Shown: positions 18,541 to 27,940, numbered from the stretch's first letter. The stretch is 64,000 bases of DNA from RUG023 sp900315435 (GCA_902788205.1 CADAJJ010000016.1:42725-106724); one strand, 5' to 3'. Notes: generated by a model not told the origin, from the letters alone. Numbers and translations are program-made.

Positions 18541-20501
18541 TTCGTCCTCCTTTGCGTCATGGCTTCCATGATCGTGCTGCTGGTGATCGGGAGTGTCACG
18601 CTCTTGGTTCCCAGAGCCTGCGCCAGCGATGCGGCGAAGGTGGAAAGCACCAGCGCCTTGACCGCGCTGGTCACCGAACTGGTGATTCCGTCATCGACCT
18701 GCTTGGTCAGCACCTCGATGGTCAGCTCCTTGCCGTCGGCCAATGTCGCGCCGTTCTCCCGTAGCGTGGCGACCACCGTATGGCGGATCTTCTCCCGGTA
18801 GGCCTGCTCGTCGAAGAGCCTGCCGACCAGGACTTCCACCCAGACGTTGCGGACTTTCGGGATGAAGGTGACGGTGTCGACGACCACCTCAAGGACCATC
18901 GACGCCCAGCCGGTGCTGGAAAAGAGCTCATGTCCCTCGTGGCTGTCGGTGACATTCTCCACCAATGGCAACGGGTTGACGAAACGCTTTTCGCGGATCA
19001 GGTCGCAGGCGCGGGCGACCAACAGGGGCATGCGGCCGCTGTTGCTGGAAAGGACCGAGGGCCCGGAGTCGACCATGTCCTGGCCGTCCTGGGTGCATTC
19101 GATGGAGTTTTCCGGAATACCGAGCTTTTCGGAGATGATCTGCCTCCACAGCATGCCGCTGTTGCCGGTGCCGTAGAAGCTGGTGTTGATGGTCACCTTG
19201 TCGCCCGGGTCGAGCTGCAACTGGACCTGCAGAGGGGAGACCGCCCTACGCTCGCTGTTGCTGAAGCCTGCGATGCCGACGCCAGAGGCGAGGGCGATGC
19301 CGCGCGAGTAGCCGAAGAAGGGGGAATAGCGGTTTGGCAGGGTTCCCCGCTTGTTCCGGATTCCCATCATCTGGTAGGCGTTGAATTTCCTGCTGAAATC
19401 ACTGCGCTCGCACAGCTCCGTCAGCGCGGTCTTCAGGTCGGTCGCATGGCTGGTGTGGATCAGCTCGTCGTGCACGCCGGCGGCCGAGGCGAACTGGATG
19501 CGCCAGACGTCCGGGTTGAGCCCGCACTGCAACGCGACCTGGTTGTACTGTTCCTCGGTGGTGGCAAGCGCCTCGCTGTAGCCGAGGTCGCCAAAGAAAT
19601 TGGCCGGTGCCTGCTCGCTTTCCTTGAAGGTGACCGAAAGGCGGGCGGCTTTCAGGTCGCAGGCGGGGACGAAGCCGGCGAACATCTGGTTCGCCATCTC
19701 CCCGCTGAAAAGGGAATAGGCCCCTTGGTCGACCGTAGCGTGGACCTCTTCCGCCAGCGGCTTGCCATCCGGCAGGAAGAAGCTCTTGCGCTCGATATGC
19801 ATGGCAGGCCGGTAGACCGGAGTGGAGTCTTGGATTTCAACCGGATACCCGCCCTTGACGCAGGCCAGGGCGGCTATGGCGGCAAGAATCGATGGTTGCA
19901 GCAGCATCTCGTCGTGGGGGGCGTAGAAGGGCTGGCGGTGGATCACGATCTGCTTCTTGGGAATCTTGGTGATGTCGCTGATCGTCTCGCGCATATGCAG
20001 CGGCCACTGGGTCGGGGCGATCACGTGGAGCACACCCTCGGCCATGCCGACCGAGATGCGGGTGATGTTCCAGTTGGGGCTGGAAAGGCGGGCGAAATCG
20101 TAGTTCTGGCTGTAGGCCTTGATGCCGCTTTGGTTGATGATGCTCTCAAAGTCCCCGAAGTCGCGGGTGATCGGTGCATGGGTATTCTCGGTGGCGGTGC
20201 TGTCTGCCAGACGGTAGCTGATGTCTGCTTCCTGGGATTTCAGCACCACGCTCTCGATATCGGGGCCAAAAAGGGCGATGATCGGCTGTCCCTTGTAGGA
20301 AATCTGGTTGGAGGATAGCAACGGAATCGAGTCTCCCGCGATCCGTACGCGGTTGTCGCCACGGATGTCCCTGGCCTCGACCGTCAGGAAACGGCCCCCC
20401 AGCGGGGGCATCTTGATCGTATCGATGATGCCGCTGTCCACGGTGGACCGGATGACCATTCCGCTGAGAACCGTCTGCCGGGAAAAATAGACCTTTGCCA
20501 T
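18537..20501 (-). CDS. Molybdopterin-binding-subunit-like protein, apparently lacking the catalytic glutamate
   Basis: This 654-residue relative of the xanthine dehydrogenase large subunit is shorter than typical members (about 750 residues or more). The start at 20501 (MAKVYFSRQ) is chosen because the open frame upstream overlaps a plus-strand gene. Family marks include YKGQPIIALFG, GVLHVIAPTQWPLHMRETIS, KKQIVIHRQPFYAPHDE and the glycine-rich FGYSRGIALASGVGIAGFSN. In the C-terminal region, where active members have a GxGE motif with the catalytic glutamate, I see KQVDDGITSSVTSAVKAL instead. The conserved context of this subunit with intact Fe-S and FAD-like subunits argues against simple decay. 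Function unknown. Confidence 0.65.
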   Translation of the reverse strand: MAKVYFSRQTVLSGMVIRSTVDSGIIDTIKMPPLGGRFLTVEARDIRGDNRVRIAGDSIPLLSSNQISYKGQPIIALFGPDIESVVLKSQEADISYRLADSTATENTHAPITRDFGDFESIINQSGIKAYSQNYDFARLSSPNWNITRISVGMAEGVLHVIAPTQWPLHMRETISDITKIPKKQIVIHRQPFYAPHDEMLLQPSILAAIAALACVKGGYPVEIQDSTPVYRPAMHIERKSFFLPDGKPLAEEVHATVDQGAYSLFSGEMANQMFAGFVPACDLKAARLSVTFKESEQAPANFFGDLGYSEALATTEEQYNQVALQCGLNPDVWRIQFASAAGVHDELIHTSHATDLKTALTELCERSDFSRKFNAYQMMGIRNKRGTLPNRYSPFFGYSRGIALASGVGIAGFSNSERRAVSPLQVQLQLDPGDKVTINTSFYGTGNSGMLWRQIISEKLGIPENSIECTQDGQDMVDSGPSVLSSNSGRMPLLVARACDLIREKRFVNPLPLVENVTDSHEGHELFSSTGWASMVLEVVVDTVTFIPKVRNVWVEVLVGRLFDEQAYREKIRHTVVATLRENGATLADGKELTIEVLTKQVDDGITSSVTSAVKALVLSTFAASLAQALGTKSVTLPITSSTIMEAMTQRRTK

Positions 20502-20627
20502 AGTACCCAAAAGATACTGCAAAAGAGAGGGGGAAGCAACAAGCGTCGGCGTGGCGTTCCCTCCTCCAGACGGGAAAGATACGTGGATGGCTGGATTTCC
20601 TATGGCGGACCGGGTTAGACTTTGCCT

Positions 20628-21011
20628 ATGGAAATCGAAGTGATTGACGGTGCGTTCAGCGTTTGCAAGATTGCCGATGCGCGTCTGGTGGATATGCGTC
20701 GTCCCTTTACCTTTCTCTCCGTGACCGACCAGGAGTCGAGTCTGGTCTGTCCTGCCGCGCTGGTGCCTGAGGATGCTCTGGCAAGAGAAGACGGGTGGGC
20801 TTTGCTCCGTATTGCGGGGCCGTTGGATTTTTCCCTCATCGGCATCCTCGCCCGGATCTCGGCCGTTCTCGCCGATGCGGGTATCAGCATGTTCGCGATC
20901 TCCACCTTCGATACCGATTATCTCATGGTAAAACGCGATATGCTGCAAGCAGCTGAAGCCGCGTTGCAAGCCCATGGGTATGTGCTTCATGGACAAACGG
21001 GAAAGGGGTGA
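20628..21011 (+). CDS. ACT-domain protein
   Basis: A protein of 127 residues resembling small two-ACT proteins. The second half shows the ACT pattern LDFSLIGILARISAVLADAGISMFAISTFDTDYLMVKRDMLQ. Such proteins usually bind amino acids, but partners are unknown. Start at the ATG 20628; a TTG two codons upstream is also possible. It lies divergent from the molybdoenzyme operon across a 126-base gap that must hold promoters for both directions. Confidence 0.75.
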   Translation: MEIEVIDGAFSVCKIADARLVDMRRPFTFLSVTDQESSLVCPAALVPEDALAREDGWALLRIAGPLDFSLIGILARISAVLADAGISMFAISTFDTDYLMVKRDMLQAAEAALQAHGYVLHGQTGKG

Positions 21012-21021
21012 TGTCGGAGAT

Positions 21022-21495
21022 ATGGAATGGAAGACCACGCATTTCACTGACCGTGGCGTGAGGGTCAAGGACTACGAGCCGCTGCCCGAGCATCTTGGCA
21101 CCGCACGTATCCTGCTGGTGTTCGCGCTCGTCGCGCTTCTTTGCGGGTGGGTGGCCTATGGCTCCTTTGTCGCTCCCTACCTGTTGGGCGTTGCCTTGGG
21201 GGGTGCCCTGTTCTGGTGCCGTTGTGACGATTTCAACCGGAGCGAGATCGCGATGAACAGGCCGTTGCAGGGCAAGGAAGCCGCCATGAGACGACGTTCC
21301 TGGCGGTTGCTCCTGGAAGGAGTGGTTGTCACGCTGCTGTGGCTGGCGGAAGTGCTGCTTGCCTGCCGGTTCCAGCTCTCCCTGTTGCAGTACGTGCTGG
21401 CGGGTCTTTCGCTTGTGGCCTTTTTCGCCACCAGGTTGTATCCTGCCTTCCTCGTATGGGCGGTCGTTCTTGCCGTGTCGGGGACCGTTGCGTGA
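21022..21495 (+). CDS. Integral membrane protein, unknown function
   Basis: A protein of 157 residues with four predicted hydrophobic helices: about 27-48 (ILLVFALVALLCGWVAYG), 50-66, 93-112 (LLLEGVVVTLLWLAEVLLA) and 117-150. The start at 21022 (MEWKTTHFTD) follows a GGAGA element closely; an upstream in-frame ATG lies inside the ACT gene. Its TGA overlaps the GTG of the next membrane protein. Function not recognised. Confidence 0.6.
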   Translation: MEWKTTHFTDRGVRVKDYEPLPEHLGTARILLVFALVALLCGWVAYGSFVAPYLLGVALGGALFWCRCDDFNRSEIAMNRPLQGKEAAMRRRSWRLLLEGVVVTLLWLAEVLLACRFQLSLLQYVLAGLSLVAFFATRLYPAFLVWAVVLAVSGTVA

Positions 21496-22001
21496 GGGGG
21501 TTCTGGAGACAAAGAAGCTTTTTGGAAAGGGGGCAGCTTCTCTTCCAACTGTGCTTTGCCGCCTGTATCGTCTTGTATGTCTTTTTCCGGGACATCCGTC
21601 TGATCGAGGCTTCCCTTGGGTTCCTCGTCATATTCCAGCGCCTTGATGTCGCCAGAATCCGCATGCCGGATGTCTTGTGCTGGATGCTTGCGAAGCGGAA
21701 CATGCTGGACGACCAGGCGTTGCTTGCCTTCCATGGGCCGAGAATCGCCCGTCTGCTGTGCTTCAGGGCTTTTGTGGAAACAACCGGGATTGGCGCCAGC
21801 TATGCCTTTTGCACCCACGTCCTGCTCTACGGGACGACGGTCCAGGTGCTTGCCATGGTCGCCATCGCCATGGGCCAGGCGTTCTACCTGCTCTGGACCG
21901 CGGATGAAGGCAAGGACAAATGGCTGAACGATACTGCCGCGTTGAAGACGGCCCTCCTGGTCTTCCTGTTTCTCTGGGTCCGCCTGCAGTCCGGTGTCTG
22001 A
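21492..22001 (+). CDS. Integral membrane protein, unknown function
   Basis: A protein of 169 residues that I start at GTG 21492, which overlaps the previous stop as GTGA, with the sequence (V)RGFWRQRSFLERGQLLFQ. Hydrophobic helices lie near residues 18-35 (FQLCFAACIVLYVFF), 90-130 (FVETTGIGASYAF..VQVLAMVAIAMGQAFYLLW) and the C terminus (TALLVFLFLWVRLQ). It forms a pair with the preceding membrane-protein gene. No family recognised. Confidence 0.55.
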   Translation: MRGFWRQRSFLERGQLLFQLCFAACIVLYVFFRDIRLIEASLGFLVIFQRLDVARIRMPDVLCWMLAKRNMLDDQALLAFHGPRIARLLCFRAFVETTGIGASYAFCTHVLLYGTTVQVLAMVAIAMGQAFYLLWTADEGKDKWLNDTAALKTALLVFLFLWVRLQSGV

Positions 22002-22061
22002 GACAGCATTTTCACCTTGATGTGACTGCCCTTTTTTCCCTGTTTCGGGTAGTATGGATAC

Positions 22062-24158
22062 ATGGAACTGAAAGAACGGGTGGCGGAACTCTCCGATTTG
22101 CTGAGGCGCTACCAGAAAGCCTATTATGTGGACTCCCGGCCGCTGGTCAGCGACTTGGAGTATGACAAGCTGTTTGACGAGCTGGTCCGGATCGAGAACG
22201 AGCACCCTGAGCTGAAATCCCCGGATTCCCCGACGGCCAGGGTCGGCAGCGACCTGACCAGTGATTTCCCCGAGGTGGAGCATACCATTCCGGTACTCAG
22301 CCTGGACAAAGCCTATTCCGCGCAAGAGATCCTTTCCTGGATCGTCCGGGCTGAGAAGCGGATGGGGGAGGACCTGTCCTTTGTCATCGAGGAGAAGATC
22401 GATGGTTGCTCGATGGTCCTCTACTACGAGGATGGCCGCCTGGCCAGGGGGGTGACTCGGGGCAACGGCGTGGTCGGGAACGACGTGACGGGCAATATCA
22501 AGACGATTCCCTCCATTCCCCTGAAGCTGGACGGGTCGGAGTCGCTTGCGGTGCGCGGCGAGGTCTACCTGCCCAAGGAGGCCTTCGAACGGATCAACCA
22601 GACGATGGACCCGCCCTATGCCAATCCCCGCAACCTGGCAAGCGGCTCCATCCGCCGCATCCATTCCAGCGAGACGGCGAAAATCCCTCTGGACATATTC
22701 TGCTACGAGGGCTTCTGGGAGGCGGAGCGTCCTTTCGACGACCACATCCAGATCCTCGAGGAGCTGAAGCGGCTCGGCTTTCGTACCAATCCCCATATCG
22801 GCTATTTTTGCAAGACCAAGGAAGAGGCCCGGCGGCGTTTGCAGAAGGCGGGTCTGGAGGGGGTGCCCGGCAGTTTCAGCGACATCCCGGCCTATATCGA
22901 GATGAAGACCAAGGGGCGCAAGGACCTGCCCTACGAGATTGACGGCCTGGTGGTGAAGATCAACGAGATCAGTGTCCGGGAACTGTTCGGCTATACGGGA
23001 CACCACCCCCGTTGGGCGATCGCCTACAAGTTCGAGGCCCCGCAGGCGGAGACTGTCGTCGAAGGTATCGACGTCCAGGTCGGGCGGACGGGAAGGATCA
23101 CTCCCGTGGCGCGTGTGAAAGCCACCGAGGTAGGTGGCTCGACCGTGAGCAACATCACCCTGCACAACCAGGACTACGTGAACCAGCTTGAGCTTGCCGT
23201 CGGCGATACGGTGGAGATCAGCAAGCGCGGGGACGTCATTCCTGCCGTGGAGCGGGTGATCGAGAAGAACGAAGCGGGAAATCCGACCTGGGAGATGCCG
23301 AAGGAATGTCCCTGCTGCCATACTCCGCTTGTCGTCCGCGGCGCCCACCATTTCTGCCCCAACCCGCTTTGCCCGGACCAGATCCGTGGCCGGGTGGAGT
23401 TCTTTCTGGGAAAGGACCAGATGGATATCGAGAGTTTCGGTCCGGAGACAGCGGGTGTGCTGATCGACAAGGGTGTGCTGAAGGATATCCAGGACATCTA
23501 CACGATCGACTATGCCAGGACGCTGTCGGGAACTCCAGGCTTCGGCGAGAAGAAAATCGTCTCCATCGTGAAAGCGGTCGAGGAAAGCAAGAGGCAGCCT
23601 TTCCATCGGGTGCTTGTCTCGCTCGGAATTCCCGAGATTGGCAAGAAGGCGGTGGAGTTGCTGGTCAAGGACGGGCTTGTCTCCATGGACCAGTTGCTCG
23701 AGCTGGCGTCGAAGCATGACGTGGACCGGCTGATCGGCATCAAGCAGATGGGACCGAAGACGGTCAAATCGCTCTTTGATGGATTGAACGACCCGGCCAA
23801 CCGGGTGCGGATCGAGGCGCTCAGGGCTGCCGGCCTGCAAATGGAGGAGAGGATGGAACGGAACGACGTTCCCCAGACCATGGCGGGACAGGTGTGGTGC
23901 GTGACGGGAAGTTTCGTCCATTTCAACCCTCGTTCCAAAGCCATGGAAGAGGTGGAGAAGAGGGGTGGGCGCAGCGTCGGGTCGGTATCCCGCAAGACCA
24001 CCTATCTCCTGGTGGGGACGGGTGGTGGCAGCAAGGAAGCCGTAGCCCGTTCTCTCGGGGTGAAGATCGTGCATGAGGATGAGTTCATCGCCATGCTTGG
24101 CATGGGCGACGAAAAGGCGGCTGGGGATCAGGAAAAAGCACAAGGTACTCTTTTCTGA
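22062..24158 (+). CDS. ligA: NAD-dependent DNA ligase LigA
   Basis: A full-length NAD-dependent ligase of 698 residues that seals nicks in replication and repair. The N-terminal Ia domain is followed by the adenylation motif with the nucleophilic lysine in EEKIDGCSM near residue 110. GRTGRITPVARVKATEVGG marks the OB-fold region. Four zinc-binding cysteines lie in CPCC...CPNPLC (about residues 416-438). The helix-hairpin-helix region follows, and the C terminus carries a BRCT domain (GQVWCVTGSFV...FIAML). Confidence 0.97.
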   Translation: MELKERVAELSDLLRRYQKAYYVDSRPLVSDLEYDKLFDELVRIENEHPELKSPDSPTARVGSDLTSDFPEVEHTIPVLSLDKAYSAQEILSWIVRAEKRMGEDLSFVIEEKIDGCSMVLYYEDGRLARGVTRGNGVVGNDVTGNIKTIPSIPLKLDGSESLAVRGEVYLPKEAFERINQTMDPPYANPRNLASGSIRRIHSSETAKIPLDIFCYEGFWEAERPFDDHIQILEELKRLGFRTNPHIGYFCKTKEEARRRLQKAGLEGVPGSFSDIPAYIEMKTKGRKDLPYEIDGLVVKINEISVRELFGYTGHHPRWAIAYKFEAPQAETVVEGIDVQVGRTGRITPVARVKATEVGGSTVSNITLHNQDYVNQLELAVGDTVEISKRGDVIPAVERVIEKNEAGNPTWEMPKECPCCHTPLVVRGAHHFCPNPLCPDQIRGRVEFFLGKDQMDIESFGPETAGVLIDKGVLKDIQDIYTIDYARTLSGTPGFGEKKIVSIVKAVEESKRQPFHRVLVSLGIPEIGKKAVELLVKDGLVSMDQLLELASKHDVDRLIGIKQMGPKTVKSLFDGLNDPANRVRIEALRAAGLQMEERMERNDVPQTMAGQVWCVTGSFVHFNPRSKAMEEVEKRGGRSVGSVSRKTTYLLVGTGGGSKEAVARSLGVKIVHEDEFIAMLGMGDEKAAGDQEKAQGTLF

Positions 24159-24200
24159 CGCACAAAAAAAGGTGATACTTGCAAAGTCAGGAGCAAAACA

Positions 24201-25499
24201 ATGAATGAGCTTGCAGTACAGTTGAACGAGACGTTGAAGGGGACCGTCGCCGAGGCATTGATGAGTGGCGTCGGCCGGCGCATGTACTTTCCCAAGGGTA
24301 TCGTGGCCCAGAGCGCCGAGGCGAAGACCTTGGCGACGAAGTACAACGCCACCATCGGCATGGCTGTCAAGGATGGGCAGCCCATGTATCTCTCCGACAT
24401 CTACTCCCAGTTCGTGCCGGGTTCCTTCAAGCCTGCCGATATCTTCAGCTATGCCCCGGGTGGCGGTGTCAAGGAGCTGCGTGAGCTGTGGAAGAAGGAG
24501 ATGCTGGAGAAGAATCCCTCGCTGAAGGGCAAGCTGACCAGCAACCCGATTGTCACCAGCGGCCTGACCCATTCGATTTCCACCATCTGCCAGCTCTTCG
24601 CAGGCCCGGGAGACACCTTGGTGATTCCCGACCTGGCCTGGGACAACTACGAGTTGATGTTCAGCGCGTTGAACGACTGCAAGGTCAAGACCTTCAAGAT
24701 GTACGACGAGGCGATGGGGTACAATGTCGCCGGTCTCGTCGAGGCTGTGCGCGGCATCCCCGACAAGAAGGCCCGCCTGATTCTGAACTTCCCCAACAAC
24801 CCGACCGGATATACCCCGAGCGAGGCGGAGATGGGGTTGCTCGCCGATGCCTTGAAGGGGCTTGCCGATGACGGGTACAAGCTCCTGGTCATCAGCGACG
24901 ATGCCTACTTCGGGCTCTTTTACGAGAAAGAGACAGCCCGGGAGAGTTTGTTCTCCAAGCTCTGCGACCTTTCGCCGAACATTCTCGCCGTCAAGGGCGA
25001 CGCAGCCACCAAGGAGGCGATGGTGTGGGGCTTCCGGATCGCCTTCGTCACCTTTGGCTGCAAGGGTTTCACCCAAGCGCAGTACGACGCTTTGGAAAAG
25101 AAGATGATGGGTATCATCCGCGCCACCGTCAGCAACTGCGACCATCCGGGACAGAGCCTTCTGGTTCACGCCATGAAGAGTGCCAGCTACCAGAGCGACA
25201 AGCGCAAGGTGCTGGAGGAGATGCAGGGACGCTACGAGGTCTTCCATGAGGTGCTGAAGCAGTTCGAGTCCCAGTACGGCCTGCTGCGCCCCTATCCGTT
25301 CAACAGCGGCTACTTCATGGCCTTCGCCACGAAGGGGGACGCCGAGGAGCTTCGCAAGCGGCTGCTTGATGTCTACCATATCGGTTGCATCAATATCGCC
25401 GGGAAGGTACTCCGGGTGGCCTACTGTTCGGTCGAGAAGAAGGACATTCCCGATTTGATCGGCCAGCTCTACAAGGCGGCGGGTGAGGTATGGAGTTAA
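24201..25499 (+). CDS. PLP-dependent aminotransferase (class I/II)
   Basis: A fold-type I aminotransferase of 432 residues. Key regions are TSGLTHSISTICQLFAGPGD for cofactor phosphate binding (about residue 117), LNFPNNPTGYTPSEAEM (about 195), VISDDAYFGLFYE (about 232), and KGDAATKEAMVWGFRIAFV, where the lysine before EAMVWGFR is the likely Schiff-base residue. Family members act on amino acids and 2-oxoacids; the substrate cannot be assigned. Its last codons overlap the start of the HTH gene. Confidence 0.82.
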   Translation: MNELAVQLNETLKGTVAEALMSGVGRRMYFPKGIVAQSAEAKTLATKYNATIGMAVKDGQPMYLSDIYSQFVPGSFKPADIFSYAPGGGVKELRELWKKEMLEKNPSLKGKLTSNPIVTSGLTHSISTICQLFAGPGDTLVIPDLAWDNYELMFSALNDCKVKTFKMYDEAMGYNVAGLVEAVRGIPDKKARLILNFPNNPTGYTPSEAEMGLLADALKGLADDGYKLLVISDDAYFGLFYEKETARESLFSKLCDLSPNILAVKGDAATKEAMVWGFRIAFVTFGCKGFTQAQYDALEKKMMGIIRATVSNCDHPGQSLLVHAMKSASYQSDKRKVLEEMQGRYEVFHEVLKQFESQYGLLRPYPFNSGYFMAFATKGDAEELRKRLLDVYHIGCINIAGKVLRVAYCSVEKKDIPDLIGQLYKAAGEVWS

Positions 25500-25870
25500 A
25501 GGCGAAGCTGTATCTCGTCGACGAAGAGGGCGAGAAATACATGGGTATCGGGGTGCTCTGGCTGCTCGACGCAGTTGCGAAAAAGGGCAGCTTGCGCGCC
25601 GGGGCGCAAAGTCTTGGCATCAGTTACTCCAAGGCGTTTGGCATGGTCAAGCACCTGGAGGACGAGCTCGGGCGATCCGTGTTGGAACGGAAGCGGGGTG
25701 GCAGCGACCGGCAGGGTGCATCGCTGACACCGTTTGGCAAATCATTCATGGCGTGCTACGATAGCTTCCAGCGCGAGGCGAAGGCGGCCATGCAGGAACC
25801 ATATGCACGCTTTCAGAAGCAGGTAAACGAGCTGCTTCGTGCAACAGAAGGAGCACAAAGTGGGAACTAA
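25490..25870 (+). CDS. ModE/LysR-type winged-helix DNA-binding protein
   Basis: A protein of 126 residues containing only the winged-helix domain of ModE-like regulators: LLDAVAKKGSLRAGAQSLGISYSKAFGMVKHLEDELGRSVLERKRGG, then LTPFGKSFMACYDSF. It lacks the molybdate-binding part of full-length ModE. Such stand-alone proteins may still regulate molybdenum genes, which is notable because molybdo-flavoenzyme-like genes lie 5 kb away, but no direct link is visible. It overlaps both neighbours in the aminotransferase-HTH-phosphofructokinase order. Confidence 0.75.
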   Translation: MELKAKLYLVDEEGEKYMGIGVLWLLDAVAKKGSLRAGAQSLGISYSKAFGMVKHLEDELGRSVLERKRGGSDRQGASLTPFGKSFMACYDSFQREAKAAMQEPYARFQKQVNELLRATEGAQSGN

Positions 25871-27584
25871 GAAAGTTGATTTCACCATTCAGAATCTGGG
25901 CGAGGCGAAAATCCCCAGCCCGATTGCCATGAGCTTGAACCGGGGTGACGGGAGAGCCGATTACGTCGACGACAACGACCGGATCATCTATACGCTTGAC
26001 CGCCGGATCGTGAAAGGGAAGGTCGAGGGCGAAGAGGAGGACTTGCTCGAGGTCGCCGGTCCGAGGCAGAAGATCTACTTCAACCCGAGTCATGTCCATG
26101 CCGCCATTTGTACCTGCGGCGGTATCTGTCCGGGTCTGAACAACGTCATCAGGGCGGTTGTCCGTTGTTTCTGGTACCGCTACGGCGTGCGTCGTATCAG
26201 CGGCATCCAGTACGGCTACCAGGGTCTTCTCGAGAATGCCCCGTGGCCTCTGGTCGACCTGACTCCGCACGTGGTGGACAAGATTCAGGAAAAGGGCGGC
26301 TCGATTCTGGGCAACGCCCGTGGTGGCGGCAAGCAGATCGACGAGATTGTCGATTCGCTGGAGCGGCTGAACATCAACATCCTGATCACCATCGGTGGTG
26401 ACGGCACGCTCAGGGGTGCCAGCGACATCGCTGACGAAATCGGTCGCCGTGGCCTGAAGATCGCCGTGGTCGGTGTGCCCAAGACCATCGACAACGACCT
26501 GCTGTATGTGCAGTCCTCTTTTGGTGTGGACACTGCGGTCGCCCAGGCGGTGCCGGCCATCCGATGCGCCCATGCCGAGGCGGAGGGTTCGATCAATGGT
26601 ATCGGTATCGTCAAGGTCATGGGACGCGAGAGCGGTTTCATCGCCGCCCAGGCTTCCCTGGCCCAGAGCGACGTCAACTTCTGCCTGATTCCCGAGAACC
26701 CGTTCGACATGGACGGGCCCAATGGTTTGCTGAACCACCTGAAGGCCCGCATCCTTGCCCGCCACCATGCGGTGATCCTGGTCGCCGAGGGCGCGGGGCA
26801 GGAGCTGCTGCCTCCTTCCACCGAGCATGACGCTTCCGGAAACGTGAAGTTCCATGATATCGGCCTGTATCTCAAGGACCAGATCAAGACCTACTTCCAG
26901 AAAGAAGGCATCGTCTGCAACATCAAGTACATCGACCCGTCCTACATCATCCGCAGTGTCGCGGCGGACAGCTACGATTCGATCTACTGCGCCAGACTGG
27001 GAGCCCACGCCGTCCACGCCGCCATGGCAGGCAAGACGAAGATGCTGATCAGCGAGTGCAACAACCGCTTCGTCCACATCCCCATCGCCGCCTGTGTCGC
27101 CAGCCGGAACCATGTCGACCTCGAGGGTCCGCTATGGAGAGACGTCCTGGAGAACACCCGGCAGCCTGTCAGCATGAAGAAATACGCTGTAAGGAAGACA
27201 GAACAGGAGACAGAGAGGGGAGGGCGAGTGCCCTCCCGCTCTTTCATGCATTTCATTGGCGTGTTTTTTTGCATCTCATTGATCAAGGAAAGAAGTTCTT
27301 CCCGCTCCGAGCGAGGAACCTTCAGCAGGTCCATGGCTTGCTCCAAAGGCACATGCAGAGAGACCGAGAGCGTAAGGATTGCCTTTGCAAAGTTCCTCCT
27401 GCCTCTGAGGAGTTCTTCCTTGCTGCCTTCCTGGATACCGGATTGCTCTGCCTCGTTCCACAGATCCATGCCGGAACCCTCGAACATCGCCATCTCCTCC
27501 TCGTCCTCTTTCGAGAACCTCAGGTCCCAATCCCGCTCGATCCGCCGGACCTTCTCCCTGGTCCCGATCTTCCGCGACAGGTAG
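25860..27584 (+). CDS. 6-phosphofructokinase (clade-X type) with abnormal C-terminal tail
   Basis: This enzyme phosphorylates fructose 6-phosphate in glycolysis. The GTG at 25860 is chosen because AAGGAG lies six bases before it. Family motifs: CTCGGICPGLNNVIR near residue 83, GGDGTLRGASD near 179, VPKTIDNDLL near 205, GRESGFIAAQA near 258, IPENPFDMDGP near 280. Glycine in GGDG suggests ATP rather than pyrophosphate use, while lysine in PKTIDND is common in both trypanosomatid-type ATP and PPi enzymes. The core ends near residue 447 (about 27200). The frame has no stop there and continues about 128 residues as antisense of a decayed PD-(D/E)XK-transposase-type gene, past a terminator-like hairpin at 27218-27237. 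A TAA sits one frame away near 27189. Confidence 0.85.
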   Translation: MGTKKVDFTIQNLGEAKIPSPIAMSLNRGDGRADYVDDNDRIIYTLDRRIVKGKVEGEEEDLLEVAGPRQKIYFNPSHVHAAICTCGGICPGLNNVIRAVVRCFWYRYGVRRISGIQYGYQGLLENAPWPLVDLTPHVVDKIQEKGGSILGNARGGGKQIDEIVDSLERLNINILITIGGDGTLRGASDIADEIGRRGLKIAVVGVPKTIDNDLLYVQSSFGVDTAVAQAVPAIRCAHAEAEGSINGIGIVKVMGRESGFIAAQASLAQSDVNFCLIPENPFDMDGPNGLLNHLKARILARHHAVILVAEGAGQELLPPSTEHDASGNVKFHDIGLYLKDQIKTYFQKEGIVCNIKYIDPSYIIRSVAADSYDSIYCARLGAHAVHAAMAGKTKMLISECNNRFVHIPIAACVASRNHVDLEGPLWRDVLENTRQPVSMKKYAVRKTEQETERGGRVPSRSFMHFIGVFFCISLIKERSSSRSERGTFSRSMACSKGTCRETESVRIAFAKFLLPLRSSSLLPSWIPDCSASFHRSMPEPSNIAISSSSSFENLRSQSRSIRRTFSLVPIFRDR

Positions 27585-27807
27585 ATCCCCAGCAGCCCCG
27601 CCATGGTCCATTCCATGATCCTTCCCTGGTCCCACCGGGGATTGTTCAGGATCAGCCACACCGACACCACCGGGGAGAGCGACCCATAGTCGTCGCCCCC
27701 GAACACCTTCCCCTTCCGGGACACCACCAGACGGGCGAGGTAGTAGCACATGCGCTTTTTCAGCAGGAATGCAGGATGGCGGCGTTTTCAGTTTTGGTTT
27801 TAGCCAT
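27183..27807 (-). pseudogene. Decayed PD-(D/E)XK-nuclease-family transposase-like protein (Rpn-related)
   Basis: The ATG at 27807 gives MAKTKTENAAILHSC and then a stop. In another frame, FLLKKRMCYYLARLVVSRKGKVFGGDDYGSLSPVVSVWLILN follows at once, so the central nuclease domain has been removed by an internal deletion that also shifted the frame. The C-terminal part (EEEMAMFEGSGMDLWNEAEQSGIQEGSKEELLRG...) is intact and matches the layout of the remnant at 35723-36475. No stop appears at the 3' end until far inside phosphofructokinase antisense, so the lower limit is approximate. The family is associated with recombination-promoting, mobile nucleases. Confidence 0.65.
27218..27237. terminator. 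GC-rich hairpin at the natural end of the phosphofructokinase gene
   Basis: An eight-base-pair perfect stem GGGAGGGC/GCCCTCCC closes a four-base loop and is followed on the plus strand by GCTCTTTC. It probably ended phosphofructokinase transcription, and may also work on the minus strand. It lies inside the present open frame, which suggests that the original stop was upstream of it. Confidence 0.5.
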
Positions 27808-27940
27808 ATGAAATCCTCCATCCTAATAAACCGCACTTTTGGGGAAATCCATCCCAAGGGAGGATCAATTTTTCAATCTTGACCTATTGATACTTGGAAC
27901 AGGGATTTGATGAGCGTTGAAAAAACATACAATTTTTTTC

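Noticed and set aside
21177..25379. Minus-strand open frame of 1400 codons opposite ligA and the aminotransferase gene
   Set aside because: It is an antisense shadow of strongly supported genes caused by G+C-rich codon use; no motif or ribosome site.
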